NCBI RefSeq assembly: GCF_020400655.1
Contig: NZ_JAINRC010000016.1
Span: 1-64,000, forward strand
Reading direction: 5' to 3'
Length of the DNA stretch: 64,000 nucleotides
DNA from: Streptomyces spinosus
GTDB lineage: Bacteria > Actinomycetota > Actinomycetes > Streptomycetales > Streptomycetaceae
This document shows, in pieces, positions 25,994-35,100 of this stretch. The notes under the pieces are model-generated. The model worked only from the letters and a program-made list of their open reading frames with translations, was not told the DNA's origin and did not search any database. A program made the translations under genes and the position numbers. The number at the start of each line of letters is the position of its first letter. Within the stretch, counting starts at the first letter, position 1.

Positions 25994-26506
25994 ATGGGAC
26001 TCTTCGACAAACTGACAGGTACCCGGCGCCCTCCGACCGGAGTCGCGCCAGTCTCACCAGAGGAAGTGCGGACAGCCCTCCTTGGTCTGAATCGGTCCGA
26101 CGTTCCGTACGTGGTTCGCGACAGCGCTGCCGACAACGCCGACCTTGTAGCGGAGTGGCGCATCGAGGAACCCGCCTGGCGGGCGTTCTTCGTCGAGTCC
26201 CAGCTCACTCACGCTGTCCGGGTCCGGATGCGACTGGTCCAGGAGGACCGTGAGGTGCGCGCCCTCGAGGAACAGTGGGAAGCGACCCGGATCGGAAATC
26301 CGCCGAGGTTGAAGATCGCGTCAGAGTACTCGCGCGGCCCGAACAGGACCGTGACCCGCCAGTGGACCATCGAAAGGGGGGACAGCGGTCGCCTCGAAGC
26401 GACGGAGACTTTCCGGTTCGACGCCGCGGAGCTGCGCAACCCTCTACGCGACGCTGTTCTCAAGTCGGGCTGGACCTGGCGAGGAGTCGTTTTCGGCAAG
26501 CTGTGA
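25994..26506 (+). CDS. Conserved hypothetical protein
   Basis: A 170-residue soluble protein I cannot assign. It begins MGLFDKLTGTRRPPTGVAP, runs through a mixed alpha/beta body (VPYVVRDSAADNADLVAEWR, RVRMRLVQEDREVRALEEQW) and ends WTWRGVVFGKL. I recall similar proteins in Streptomyces, but with no defined function. There is no signal peptide or membrane segment. The ATG has only a weak AGG upstream. It lies between the insertion scar and the eccB-side mycosin, in a gene-poor stretch; 26507-26769 shows nothing. Confidence 0.75.
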   Translation: MGLFDKLTGTRRPPTGVAPVSPEEVRTALLGLNRSDVPYVVRDSAADNADLVAEWRIEEPAWRAFFVESQLTHAVRVRMRLVQEDREVRALEEQWEATRIGNPPRLKIASEYSRGPNRTVTRQWTIERGDSGRLEATETFRFDAAELRNPLRDAVLKSGWTWRGVVFGKL

Positions 26507-26769
26507 CGGCGACAGGACTCCCTGCCGACTCACCGTTCCAACGAAGTCTCAGAGACTCGAGACCGCCGTGCGCCTCCCACTGACCTCTGTCTCCCAGGGA
26601 ACTGAGCGGCGGACGCGAGGCTCTCTCCACACGCAACCAGACGTCAACACTCGACACCACAGCACGCCGGCACAGCGGGCAAGTGACCGTCGCAGCCCTC
26701 TGCACCGCTCTTTCTGCACTCTGTAGTCCCGAACCTTGCCACCGGAGGCAGCGAACCTTCGGTGGGGTC

Positions 26770-28029
26770 CTAGCCCAGCCGGCCGCCCCGCCTGCGGCGC
26801 GCGTCGCGGACCGCCACCGCCGTACCCGCCATGCCTGCCACCAGCACCAGACCTCCCACGACCGTGTACGTCGCAAGGCGGTTGTCGCGCTCCTGCGCCG
26901 TCTCGCCGAAGTGCAGGGGGGTGACCGACGGGGCCTCTCCCCTGGCCATACCGTTCTCGGGTTTCGGGGACTCGACCGGGTGCGCCGGGTCCACCTCCGT
27001 GAGTGCCTTCACGGGGTCCACCACGCCCCAGCCCACCAGCCGGTCACGTCCGGGGATCGAGCGTTCCGCGGTCTGTTCGATCTGGGCGACGACCTGCCGG
27101 GCGGTCCAGTCGGGGTACTTGGACTTCAGCAGGGCGGCCACACCTGCGACATAGGGCGCCGAGAAGCTCGTACCGTTGTCCGAGCAGTGGCCGTTGCCCG
27201 GGACCGTGGAGATCATGTCGACGCCGGGAGCCGCGACGCCCACGAAGTCTCCCGACTGTGAGAAGGCGGCGCGTTCGTTGTTGCGGTCGGAGGCCGCCAC
27301 CGCCAGGACTCCTTCGTATGACGCCGGGTACGTGACCTTGACGTTGCCACCCAGGCCATCATTGCCGGCGGAGGCCACCAGGACGACCTTCCGGTTCAGG
27401 GCGTAGTCGACGGCGTCCTTCAGCTTCGAATTCTTAGGGTCGAGCGCCTCGGCCGTGTCCTGGGAGATGTTGATGACGTCGGCGCCCGCCTGGACCGCGT
27501 AGGTGATCGCCCGGGCCAGCGAGTCGGCCGTGCCGTCCCCCTCTGCGTCGTTCTGCTTGATCGGGATGATCGTGGCGTCCGGGGCCAGGCCCACGAACCC
27601 TGTGCCCTTCGCCGGGCGGGCCGCGATGATGCCCGCCACGCGCGTGCCGTGGCCGACCGTGTCGGTGGTGCCCGACTTGTTGCCGCGGTCTATCTTCTCG
27701 CCCTTGCGGTTCTTGTCCGGCAGCAGGTTCTTGCCCTTGGACGCGTCAACGGCCTTGGTGAGCTGCGGGTTCTTGACGTCGACACCCGTGTCGATCACGG
27801 CCACCTGGACGCCCTTGCCCGTGGACCGCGCCCACAGCTCGTCCAGGTTGACGCGTTGCAGCGCCCACGGCCGGCCCGCGTACGGCTTCGACGGGAACGT
27901 GCACTGGCCGTCGTCCGCACGGGCCGGGGAAGCGGGCAGGGCGAGCACCGTGGTCGCCGCGGTGAGGGTCACCGTTGCGGCCACGACCACCGCTCGGCTC
28001 GCGGCTGCCGAGATCCTTGCCTTCAGCAT
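26770..28029 (-). CDS. mycP: Mycosin-type subtilisin protease (MycP), core-linked copy
   Basis: A 419-residue S8 protease with signal peptide (residues 1-38), catalytic Asp80 (AVIDTG), His127 (VGHGT) and Ser288 (NGTSFSAP), and oxyanion Asn223 (AGNDG). A C-terminal membrane helix (YTVVGGLVLVAGMAGTAVAV) and a basic tail follow. An insertion after the Asp (KGKNLLPDKNRKGEKIDRG) is typical of mycosins. It starts 24 bases after the eccB stop on the same strand. By position this is the mycosin of the secretion core, needed to stabilise the membrane complex in mycobacterial ESX systems. All active-site residues are present. Confidence 0.95.
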   Translation of the reverse strand: MLKARISAAASRAVVVAATVTLTAATTVLALPASPARADDGQCTFPSKPYAGRPWALQRVNLDELWARSTGKGVQVAVIDTGVDVKNPQLTKAVDASKGKNLLPDKNRKGEKIDRGNKSGTTDTVGHGTRVAGIIAARPAKGTGFVGLAPDATIIPIKQNDAEGDGTADSLARAITYAVQAGADVINISQDTAEALDPKNSKLKDAVDYALNRKVVLVASAGNDGLGGNVKVTYPASYEGVLAVAASDRNNERAAFSQSGDFVGVAAPGVDMISTVPGNGHCSDNGTSFSAPYVAGVAALLKSKYPDWTARQVVAQIEQTAERSIPGRDRLVGWGVVDPVKALTEVDPAHPVESPKPENGMARGEAPSVTPLHFGETAQERDNRLATYTVVGGLVLVAGMAGTAVAVRDARRRRGGRLG

Positions 28030-28053
28030 GAGTCCGTTCTCCTCGGCGCGCCG

Positions 28054-29577
28054 CTACGAACCCTGCGGCTGACGCGCCGCCGCCTCCGACAGGCGCGGGC
28101 CCGTCGGCAGGAACGTCGACCACGTGAGCGGGATGGGCGTGGGCGTCAGCTGCTCGTAACCGAGGCGGGTCTGGGCGATCTTCGCCTCGGCCAGTTCCTC
28201 CTTGCGCTTCTTGGCGGAGGTGCCGATGCCCTTGTCGTCGGTGGCGCTGTCGCTGTTGGACTGCAGGGCGTAGCGCAGGCCCGTGTCGGTGACCAGGAAG
28301 ACGCCGCCGGCCGTGGTCTCCGTGCCTTGGAACTGACGGTAGAGCTGACCGGAACCGGCGGTGACGTAGGCGCTGGAGGAACCGGTGGGCAGTTGCGCCG
28401 GGAAGTCCTTGCCGACCCAGGTGGACAGGGTCGTCGCTCCCTTCCCGCCGACCGACCTCAGCACGTTGCAGACCGTGTTGCGGCCGCTGGTGGCGCTGGT
28501 GCCGTCGTTCACCGTCCTGGGCTTGTACGTCGGCCAGTTCCTGTCCTCGTCGAAGGCCGTGCTGTCGGCGACCGCGCCGGGGCTGACCTGCTGCGCCTCA
28601 CCGGCCTGGCCGACGCCGACGAGCTGACCGCTGTTGAGCAGGAGGGTGGCGGTGAACTCGGAGATACGGGCCACCTCGCCCCTCAGGACGACGTAGTACC
28701 GCATCACCTGTCCGTCGTAGGCCTTGATGACCTCGCCGACCTTGTCGTACTGCGCGGGCATGATGCCGGCGTCGGCCTTCGCGCCGGGTGTGCCTTTGAT
28801 CGGCGGAATGGTGATCGGAGTGCCCTTGTGGAGGGTGTCGAGCCACTCCTGGGAGACGCGCTGCGGGGCACGGCCCCGGGTGTCGAGGGCTTTGAGGAGT
28901 TCCTTGTCGCCCGGGTTGTCGAGCTTGTACGCCGTGCCCCGCGCGTCGACGACGTACTGGGTCTTGCCGTCCGGACCGACGACGTACATCAGGTCACCGC
29001 GGCTGAGCCTGTCGGGCCCCTCCGTCTTGGACCACTCCTTCTGCGCGAGGACGAACGCCGCCTTCTGAATGGCCCTGCCCCCGTCGGCGGGACGCTCGCA
29101 GACCGCCCAGCGCTTGGCGGTCCCGGCCTCGTCCGGGGAGGGCAGGCGGTCGGGGGCGTACGGGATGCCGATGGTGGCGCCGTGCGGAGGCTTGCCGCTG
29201 TCCAGGATCTTCTCGTCGACGGTGATGACGCTGGCCTTGCCGGGGTCCAGGAGCAACTTGGCCGACGCCATGTTGAGGACGGGGTGGAGCTGCTTCTGCT
29301 TGCCCGTCTTCAGGACGACGTACCGGGTGGTCGACTTGCTGGCGACGATGACGTGTTCCTCGGGAGTGTCCCAGCCCTTGGGAGCCGTGGGGCTGAACAT
29401 GCCGATCGCGCCGAACACCGCGAGGATCACCACACCGACGACGACGCCGGGGACCAGTGCGCCCAGCGGCTTGGGAGCGGCCTCCTCGGAGCCGGAGGGG
29501 GAAGGCTGCAGGAAGGACGCGAGCGTGCGGCGCTTCGCGAAGGTGTAGGCGTTGAGTTCGTCCCGCCGTGATGCCAT
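28054..29577 (-). CDS. eccB: Type VII secretion protein EccB
   Basis: EccB is a core ESX membrane component with a large extracytoplasmic domain of repeated beta motifs. About 507 residues: the N-terminus MASRRDELNAYTFAKRRTLASFL is the family signature (here given in two parts: MASRRDELNAYTF and AKRRTLASFL). One membrane helix follows (LGALVPGVVVGVVILAVFG, ~residues 38-60), then a long outer domain with Cys residues in AVCERPADGG and NTVCNVLRS. The open frame runs 1.5 kb further upstream, but conserved sequence begins at the ATG at 29577. It is divergent from eccE and followed by the mycosin, an arrangement that defines the ESX core here. Confidence 0.95.
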   Translation of the reverse strand: MASRRDELNAYTFAKRRTLASFLQPSPSGSEEAAPKPLGALVPGVVVGVVILAVFGAIGMFSPTAPKGWDTPEEHVIVASKSTTRYVVLKTGKQKQLHPVLNMASAKLLLDPGKASVITVDEKILDSGKPPHGATIGIPYAPDRLPSPDEAGTAKRWAVCERPADGGRAIQKAAFVLAQKEWSKTEGPDRLSRGDLMYVVGPDGKTQYVVDARGTAYKLDNPGDKELLKALDTRGRAPQRVSQEWLDTLHKGTPITIPPIKGTPGAKADAGIMPAQYDKVGEVIKAYDGQVMRYYVVLRGEVARISEFTATLLLNSGQLVGVGQAGEAQQVSPGAVADSTAFDEDRNWPTYKPRTVNDGTSATSGRNTVCNVLRSVGGKGATTLSTWVGKDFPAQLPTGSSSAYVTAGSGQLYRQFQGTETTAGGVFLVTDTGLRYALQSNSDSATDDKGIGTSAKKRKEELAEAKIAQTRLGYEQLTPTPIPLTWSTFLPTGPRLSEAAARQPQGS

Positions 29578-29784
29578 CTGTGTCCGCTCTCTCCCCGTTG
29601 CGGAGCCGTGGGGGACCTGTGAAGATCCGTCCCCCGTCCTCGTTTTGCCTCTGGTGACTCGACTGTCAGACCCGGCCCCTACTATGCCTGTTGCGGGGAC
29701 ATGCTGGTGGCACGGGTAGGGTGCTCGGGGCTTGAAGGGACCGGAGCGCAAGGGATTTCGGGAGAGTTCGGGGGTTTTGAAGTG
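29578..29784. promoter_or_regulatory. Divergent eccB/eccE promoter region
   Basis: These 207 bases separate the divergent core genes and must hold both promoters. A good -10 candidate for eccE, TACTAT, is at 29680-29685; no matching strong -35 is visible. Nothing else is recognised. Confidence 0.4.
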
Positions 29785-31146
29785 ATGGCTTCCGCAACGC
29801 GGATCCGGTCGCGATCGCAATCGGGGACACGATCGGGCGGCGCACGCCGGTCGGGTGCCCGTGACTCTTCCTCCGAGCGGGGTGGCGCCTCCCAGGGGCC
29901 CACGTCCTACCAGGGCGCCTTTGCGCCTCGTCTGGAGTCCCGCTCGGGCCGTGGCGGTTCGTTCGCGGTGCAGCGGCTGGTGCTGCTGGAGATCACGGGT
30001 GCGCTCGCGCTGTGCGGCTGGCTCATCGGCACGGTCGCGCTGATCGCCGTCGCCCCGGTCTGCGTGGTGCTGGTGGTGCTCGCCGTCGTGCGCCGCCGGG
30101 GACGCTCCCTGCCCGAATGGCTCGGCACCCTGCTGGCGATGCGGGCCCGCATACGGCGGGCCGCGAGCACTCCGGTGGCGCCCGGGACCGACTCCGGTCT
30201 CGCGCCTGCCGTGGAGTGCGACCCGACCCTGCGCACGTACGTCTTCAACCGCGGTGACAAACGGGATCAGCGGCCGATCGGCATGGTGGGCGACGGCGGC
30301 TTCCTGACCGCGGTGCTCCAGGTGGAGTCGGACGTCGACGCGCTCCGCGCGGAGCACGGGAGGCGACCGCTGCCGATGGCCCTGGTCCGGGACGTCCTGG
30401 AAGTCGACGGCATCCGGTTGGAGTCGGCGCAGATCGTGGTGCACACCCAGCCCGCGCCCGCTCTGCACCTGCCCCAGCAGTCCGTCGTCGTCAGCAACTA
30501 CGCGCCGTTGCAAGCCCAGACGGGCTCCCCCGCGGTCCGCATCACCTGGATCGCGCTGAAGCTCGACCCCGAGCTCTGCCCGGAAGCGGTGGCCGCGCGC
30601 GGCGGCGGGCTGCTGGGAGCGCAGAAGTGCCTGGCACGCTCGGCCGAACACCTGTCGAGTCGGCTGACCGGCGCCGGGTTCCGGGCGAACGTGCTCACCG
30701 AGGAGGAGCTGACGGCCGCCATCGCCACGTCCGCGTGTGCCAATCCGATGGTCACCGCTCAGGCCGGGCGGGGCGAGGCGCCACAGCGGCGGACCGAGGA
30801 GTCCAGCCGCAGCTGGCGCTGCGACAACCGCCGGCACACCACCTACTGGGTGCGGCGCTGGCCCCAGCTCGGCGGCTCCGGCGGCTCGCTGGCCCAGCTG
30901 GTGGCACAGCTGACCGCGGTGCCCGCGCTCGCGACGACCTTCAGTCTGACGCTGTCCAAGGGCGCGCAGCAGGACGTGTCCGTCACCGGCCACGTGCGGA
31001 TCACCGGCCGCAGCAAGCAGGAACTGACCGACGCACGGCGCGATCTGGAACGTGCGGCGCAGCAGGCACGCACCGGGCTGGCGCGCCTGGACCGCGAACA
31101 ATTGCCCGGCGTCCTGGCCACGTTGCCGCTCGGAGGTGCCCGCTGA
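29785..31146 (+). CDS. eccE: Type VII secretion protein EccE
   Basis: EccE is a peripheral subunit of the ESX membrane complex. About 453 residues from the ATG at 29785 (a GTG lies one codon upstream). A basic, Ser/Arg-rich N-terminal tail of ~65 residues precedes a membrane hairpin (LVLLEITGALALCGWLIGTV and LIAVAPVCVVLVVLAVV). The cytoplasmic domain has the EccE-type pattern: a 'G-x-V/G-D-G-G-F-L-T-A-V-L' strand, WIALKLDPELCPEAV, and a helical region ending in QQARTGLARLDREQLPGVLA. The stop overlaps the next start (ATGA). It is divergent from eccB. Confidence 0.9.
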   Translation: MASATRIRSRSQSGTRSGGARRSGARDSSSERGGASQGPTSYQGAFAPRLESRSGRGGSFAVQRLVLLEITGALALCGWLIGTVALIAVAPVCVVLVVLAVVRRRGRSLPEWLGTLLAMRARIRRAASTPVAPGTDSGLAPAVECDPTLRTYVFNRGDKRDQRPIGMVGDGGFLTAVLQVESDVDALRAEHGRRPLPMALVRDVLEVDGIRLESAQIVVHTQPAPALHLPQQSVVVSNYAPLQAQTGSPAVRITWIALKLDPELCPEAVAARGGGLLGAQKCLARSAEHLSSRLTGAGFRANVLTEEELTAAIATSACANPMVTAQAGRGEAPQRRTEESSRSWRCDNRRHTTYWVRRWPQLGGSGGSLAQLVAQLTAVPALATTFSLTLSKGAQQDVSVTGHVRITGRSKQELTDARRDLERAAQQARTGLARLDREQLPGVLATLPLGGAR

Positions 31147-31895
31147 TGACCATGACGACCCCATCCACCCCGTCCGGTCCGGGCCTCGGCGAGCGGCTGC
31201 GCACCGGCTTCGGTCTGCTCGGTCCCCGTCACCCGCGGCACACTCTGTCCGTGGAACAGGTGGACGCGCTGACGTTGCCCATCGGTGACGACGGTGTGGT
31301 GGTCGGCGTCAACAACGAGGGGCAGCCCGCCATCCTTGGGGTGAACCGCCCTACGCCGTACGACATCGTGCTGATCGGCGGCCTGTGGACCGCGCAGGTC
31401 ATGGCTCTGCGCTCCGCCGCCACCGGTGCGCGGGTCGCGGTGGAGACCGGGCGGCCGCAGGCCTGGATGCAGATGGTGCATGCCATGGGCGGCGGGCAGA
31501 ACGGGCTGTCCGTGTACGAGGTCGGGCGGGTGCCGCCGCAGGGTGCCTCCGCCGGTACGCCGGTGCTGGTGGTGCGGGACTGCGGTATGCGGCCCCCTCG
31601 CGGGCGGGTGGTGTCCGGGCCCTGGCAGTCGGTGCTGACCCTGCTGCCGTATCTCAGTCCCGTCGCGCCCCGGCTGCTGCGGCAGGCGCGGCTCACCGGT
31701 ATCCAGCGGGTCTCGCCGGACGAGGCGGCCGAACTGGGGCGCACGATGGGGTTGTCGCGGACCGAGGTGGAGTCCCTGCCGGGGCTGCCCGACGGCGTCA
31801 CCCTGTGGTGTACCGACCGCGACCGGCAGTACGTGCTGACGCAACCCACCGACGCCGAGATCGGATTGTTGGGCACGCCCCGCCGGATGGATTGA
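31146..31895 (+). CDS. ESX-locus protein of unknown function
   Basis: A 249-residue soluble protein whose ATG overlaps the eccE stop, so it is translationally coupled to eccE. It has a beta-rich pattern (VVVGVNNEGQPAILGVNRPT, YDIVLIGGLWTAQVMALRSA) and a helical C-terminus. The middle part resembles the cytoplasmic domain of EccE, e.g. 'GARVAVETGRPQAW' followed by 'VLVVRDCG'. No catalytic motif was found. It may be a detached EccE-like subunit or an assembly factor of the core complex; this comes from position and general resemblance only. Confidence 0.8.
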   Translation: MTMTTPSTPSGPGLGERLRTGFGLLGPRHPRHTLSVEQVDALTLPIGDDGVVVGVNNEGQPAILGVNRPTPYDIVLIGGLWTAQVMALRSAATGARVAVETGRPQAWMQMVHAMGGGQNGLSVYEVGRVPPQGASAGTPVLVVRDCGMRPPRGRVVSGPWQSVLTLLPYLSPVAPRLLRQARLTGIQRVSPDEAAELGRTMGLSRTEVESLPGLPDGVTLWCTDRDRQYVLTQPTDAEIGLLGTPRRMD

Positions 31896-32196
31896 ACTGC
31901 CCTTTTCTCTCCCTTTTGTTCGGGGTGTGGTACGCGGTCGCGCGGGGTGGGCGGTCGTCCGCGCGCGTGCCGTGACCTGGTGCGCGGGCGTGGAGGGGCG
32001 GACGGCCCTGCCGAGGGGTGGCTCCTGGTGATTAGGCTGGGAGCGGGCGCGATGGCAGGACCCGTGAACCGGCGTCGGTGTCCCGGGGGGAGAGCCGGTG
32101 CATCGGACCGCCCCGAACGACTACGGACGACTCGGTACGACACGACATGGTCGCCCCGGCACGGCATGAGGGTGCTCGACCACACCAGGAGGAACT
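31896..32196 (+). other. Gene-free stretch before the MinD-like gene
   Basis: About 300 bases with no coding evidence. The last part holds the AGGAGG ribosome site (5 bases before the GTG at 32197). A promoter for the next gene is expected here, but no clear -10/-35 was seen. No repeat or hairpin of note was found. Confidence 0.5.
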
Positions 32197-35100
32197 GTGA
32201 GCAGCGATCGGGACGGGATGCGCGGGGGCTGGGACACACCCGGCGATGACCAGCCCGACGCGGAAGCCGTCGAGACCACCGGCGAGTTCACCATCGACTA
32301 CGCTCCCCCCGCCTGGTACACGCAGAACGCGTCCGGAGCGGGTGGTACGGGTGCCGGTGGTGCGGGGGGTGCGGGCGCTTTCGCCCCGTCCACCGGGTCC
32401 GCGGCCTCCGGTGAGCCGGCCACTCCGGCGGCTCCCGGGCTGCCGTTCCCCACGGGCACGCCGGTTCCGGGTCCGACACCGCCTCCGCCGGCCACCCCGC
32501 CGGTGGGTACTCCGCCCCAGGGGACCCCGTTCATTCCGGGGCAGGGGGCCTCGTACCGTCCGGCGGAGGGGGCTCCCCACGGTCCGGCGCAGGGCGCCTC
32601 GTTCACTCCGCCGCAGGGCGCTGCCTACGCTCACCCGGCCGGGCCCGCGCAGCCCGCGCCGCCGACCGGTGATCCCGTCCCGGTGCCGCGGCTGCCCGAG
32701 GGCTTCGAGCCGCAGCAGGCCCAGCCCGCCCAGCCGGAGGCGTCGGCCGCTTCCGGCGTGGCCGAGCCGGAGACCGACAACGGGGATCTGGAGAGCGGGG
32801 CGACCATGCGGTTCTCCGCCGTCGCCCTGAAGCGGCAGATGGCGGAGATCGCCGAGCGGGCTGGTGCCGCCGGAGAGCCGGCCGGGGGTGAGGGTTCCTC
32901 CGGTGAGGAGGGCGACGCCGGTCCGGAGGCTTCCGGTGGTCCGGAGACTTCCGGTGGTCCGGAGCACACCGCTGGTGTCGGAGGGGCCGGTGGTGCTGAG
33001 GGTTCCCGTGGTTCGAAGGGGTCTGCTGGTGACTCCGGGGGCGACAGGGCCGTCGATGGCGACGGCGATGTCGGCCGTGCCGGGCAGTCCGGTGGCCGGG
33101 ACGGCGCCGAGGAGTCCGGTGGCGAGGTGGCCGTCAGGGACGGTTCGGACCGTTCGGTCGCGGAGGCCGCCGTTTCCGGGGGCTCCGGCCCCGACGGAAC
33201 CGCCGCCGAGGAGAAGGCCGCGGCGGAAGAGAGCGTTGCCGAGCAGGCCGCCGGTGCAAAGGACGCCGGTGAGAAGGACGGCTCCGGGGAGAGGGGCGCT
33301 GAGCAGGGTGGTGCCGACGAGGGCGCGGTCGACGTCGTGCCTCCCGCCCCGTCGGAGGGCTCCGCCGACTCGGCGCAGTCCGGCGTGCCGGAGACCTCGC
33401 CCGCCGGGGCAGCGGACGTGACGGCCCCGGGCGGTGCGCCTCACCCGGGTGCGGCGGAAGACGGCGCCCAGCCGGGTGGTGAGGCTGCCGCCGACGGTGC
33501 CTCGGACAGCCCGGCCCAGCCCGAGGCCGTCCACGCCGGTACCCCTGGACCCGGTGCTCCGCCGGTCAACGCTCCCCAGCCTGCCCCTGGCCGGCCGGGC
33601 GGATACGGCTTCCCCCAGCCGGACGCCGCCCTTCCCGGCGCCCAGCCCGCCCCCGCCGCCCAGCCTCACGGGGCTCCACCCGCCCCCGGCGTGCCGTACG
33701 CCGCCGTACCGCCCGCTCCCCCGGCCCCGCAGGGCGCCCAGCCCGGCTGGACGCCGCCCGCGTCGCAGGGCGGGCTGCCCCCGCTGCCGCCGTCGTACCA
33801 GCCCGCCGCGCCTGCCAACGCCGCCCAGTGGCCCGCGCAGCCCGGGCAGCAGCCGGGCGCCGTCCCGCAGCAGCCCGGTCCGATGCCCGGTCAGCAGCCG
33901 CAGCCGACCGGACAGCAGGGCCCCGCCGGCGCGCCCGGTCAGCAGCCGCCGTTCCACCCGCAGGCCCCGCAGCCCGCGCCCGCCGCGTGGAACCAGCCGG
34001 ACCACACCGCTGACCAGGCCGGCCCCGCCCAGCGACCGGGCCAGCCGGGCGCGGCCGGCGCGCCGGTGCCCAACGGCCCGGCCTCCGGCCCCACGCCTTC
34101 GAGCGGCTACGGCTTCCCGCAGCCCGGCGCCCCGGCGCCCGGTGTTCCCCACCCGCCGGCCCAGCCCGGCGTCGCCAGTCCGCCCGCCCAGCCCGGCGGT
34201 TACGGGTTCCCGCAGCCTCCCGCCGCACAGCCGCACCCCCACGGCCCCACCCCGCCGAGCGGTTACGGATTCCCGCAGCCGGGCGCGCCCAACGCCCCGG
34301 CGCAGTCCGGCGGCTACGGTTTCCCGCAGCCGGGGAATCCCGACCCCCATGCTCAGTCGGGTGGTTACGGCTTCCCGCAGCCGCCCCGGAACCCGGACGG
34401 CACGCCCGGCGCTCCGCAGGCCCCGCACGCCCCCGTCGACCCCCGCTCCGGTGCCTCGTGGCCGCAGCCCGTTCAGCATGACCAGCGGCAGCCGACCAAC
34501 CCCGGTGCCGCGCCGCTGGGTTACACGGCCGCCGTGGAGTTGTCCTCGGACCGGCTGCTCAACAACAAGCGGCAGAAGGCGAAGAGCGGGCGGCCCGCGG
34601 CGGCGGGCGGCCGGTTCAAGCTCGGGGGCAAGAAGGAGGAGGCGGAGCGGCAGCGCAAGCTGGAGCTGATCCGTACGCCGGTGCTGTCCTGCTACCGGAT
34701 CGCGGTCATCAGCCTCAAGGGCGGCGTCGGGAAGACCACGACCACCACCGCGCTCGGCTCCACCCTCGCCACCGAGCGGCAGGACAAGATCCTCGCCATC
34801 GACGCCAACCCGGACGCCGGTACGCTCGGGCGGCGGGTGCGCCGGGAGACCGGGGCCACCATCCGTGACCTCGTCCAGGCCATCCCGTACCTGAACTCGT
34901 ACATGGACATCCGGCGGTTCACCTCCCAGGCGCCCTCCGGCCTGGAGATCATCGCCAACGACGTGGACCCGGCCGTTTCCACGACGTTCAACGACGAGGA
35001 CTACCGGCGCGCCATAGACGTGCTCGGCCGGCAGTACCCGGTCATCCTGACCGACTCGGGCACCGGGCTGCTGTACAGCGCCATGCGCGGGGTGCTCGAC

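Noticed and set aside
28054..31164. A 1036-codon reading of eccB with a long N-terminal extension
   Set aside because: The first ~530 codons are antisense to eccE; the conserved EccB N-terminus starts at the ATG at 29577.
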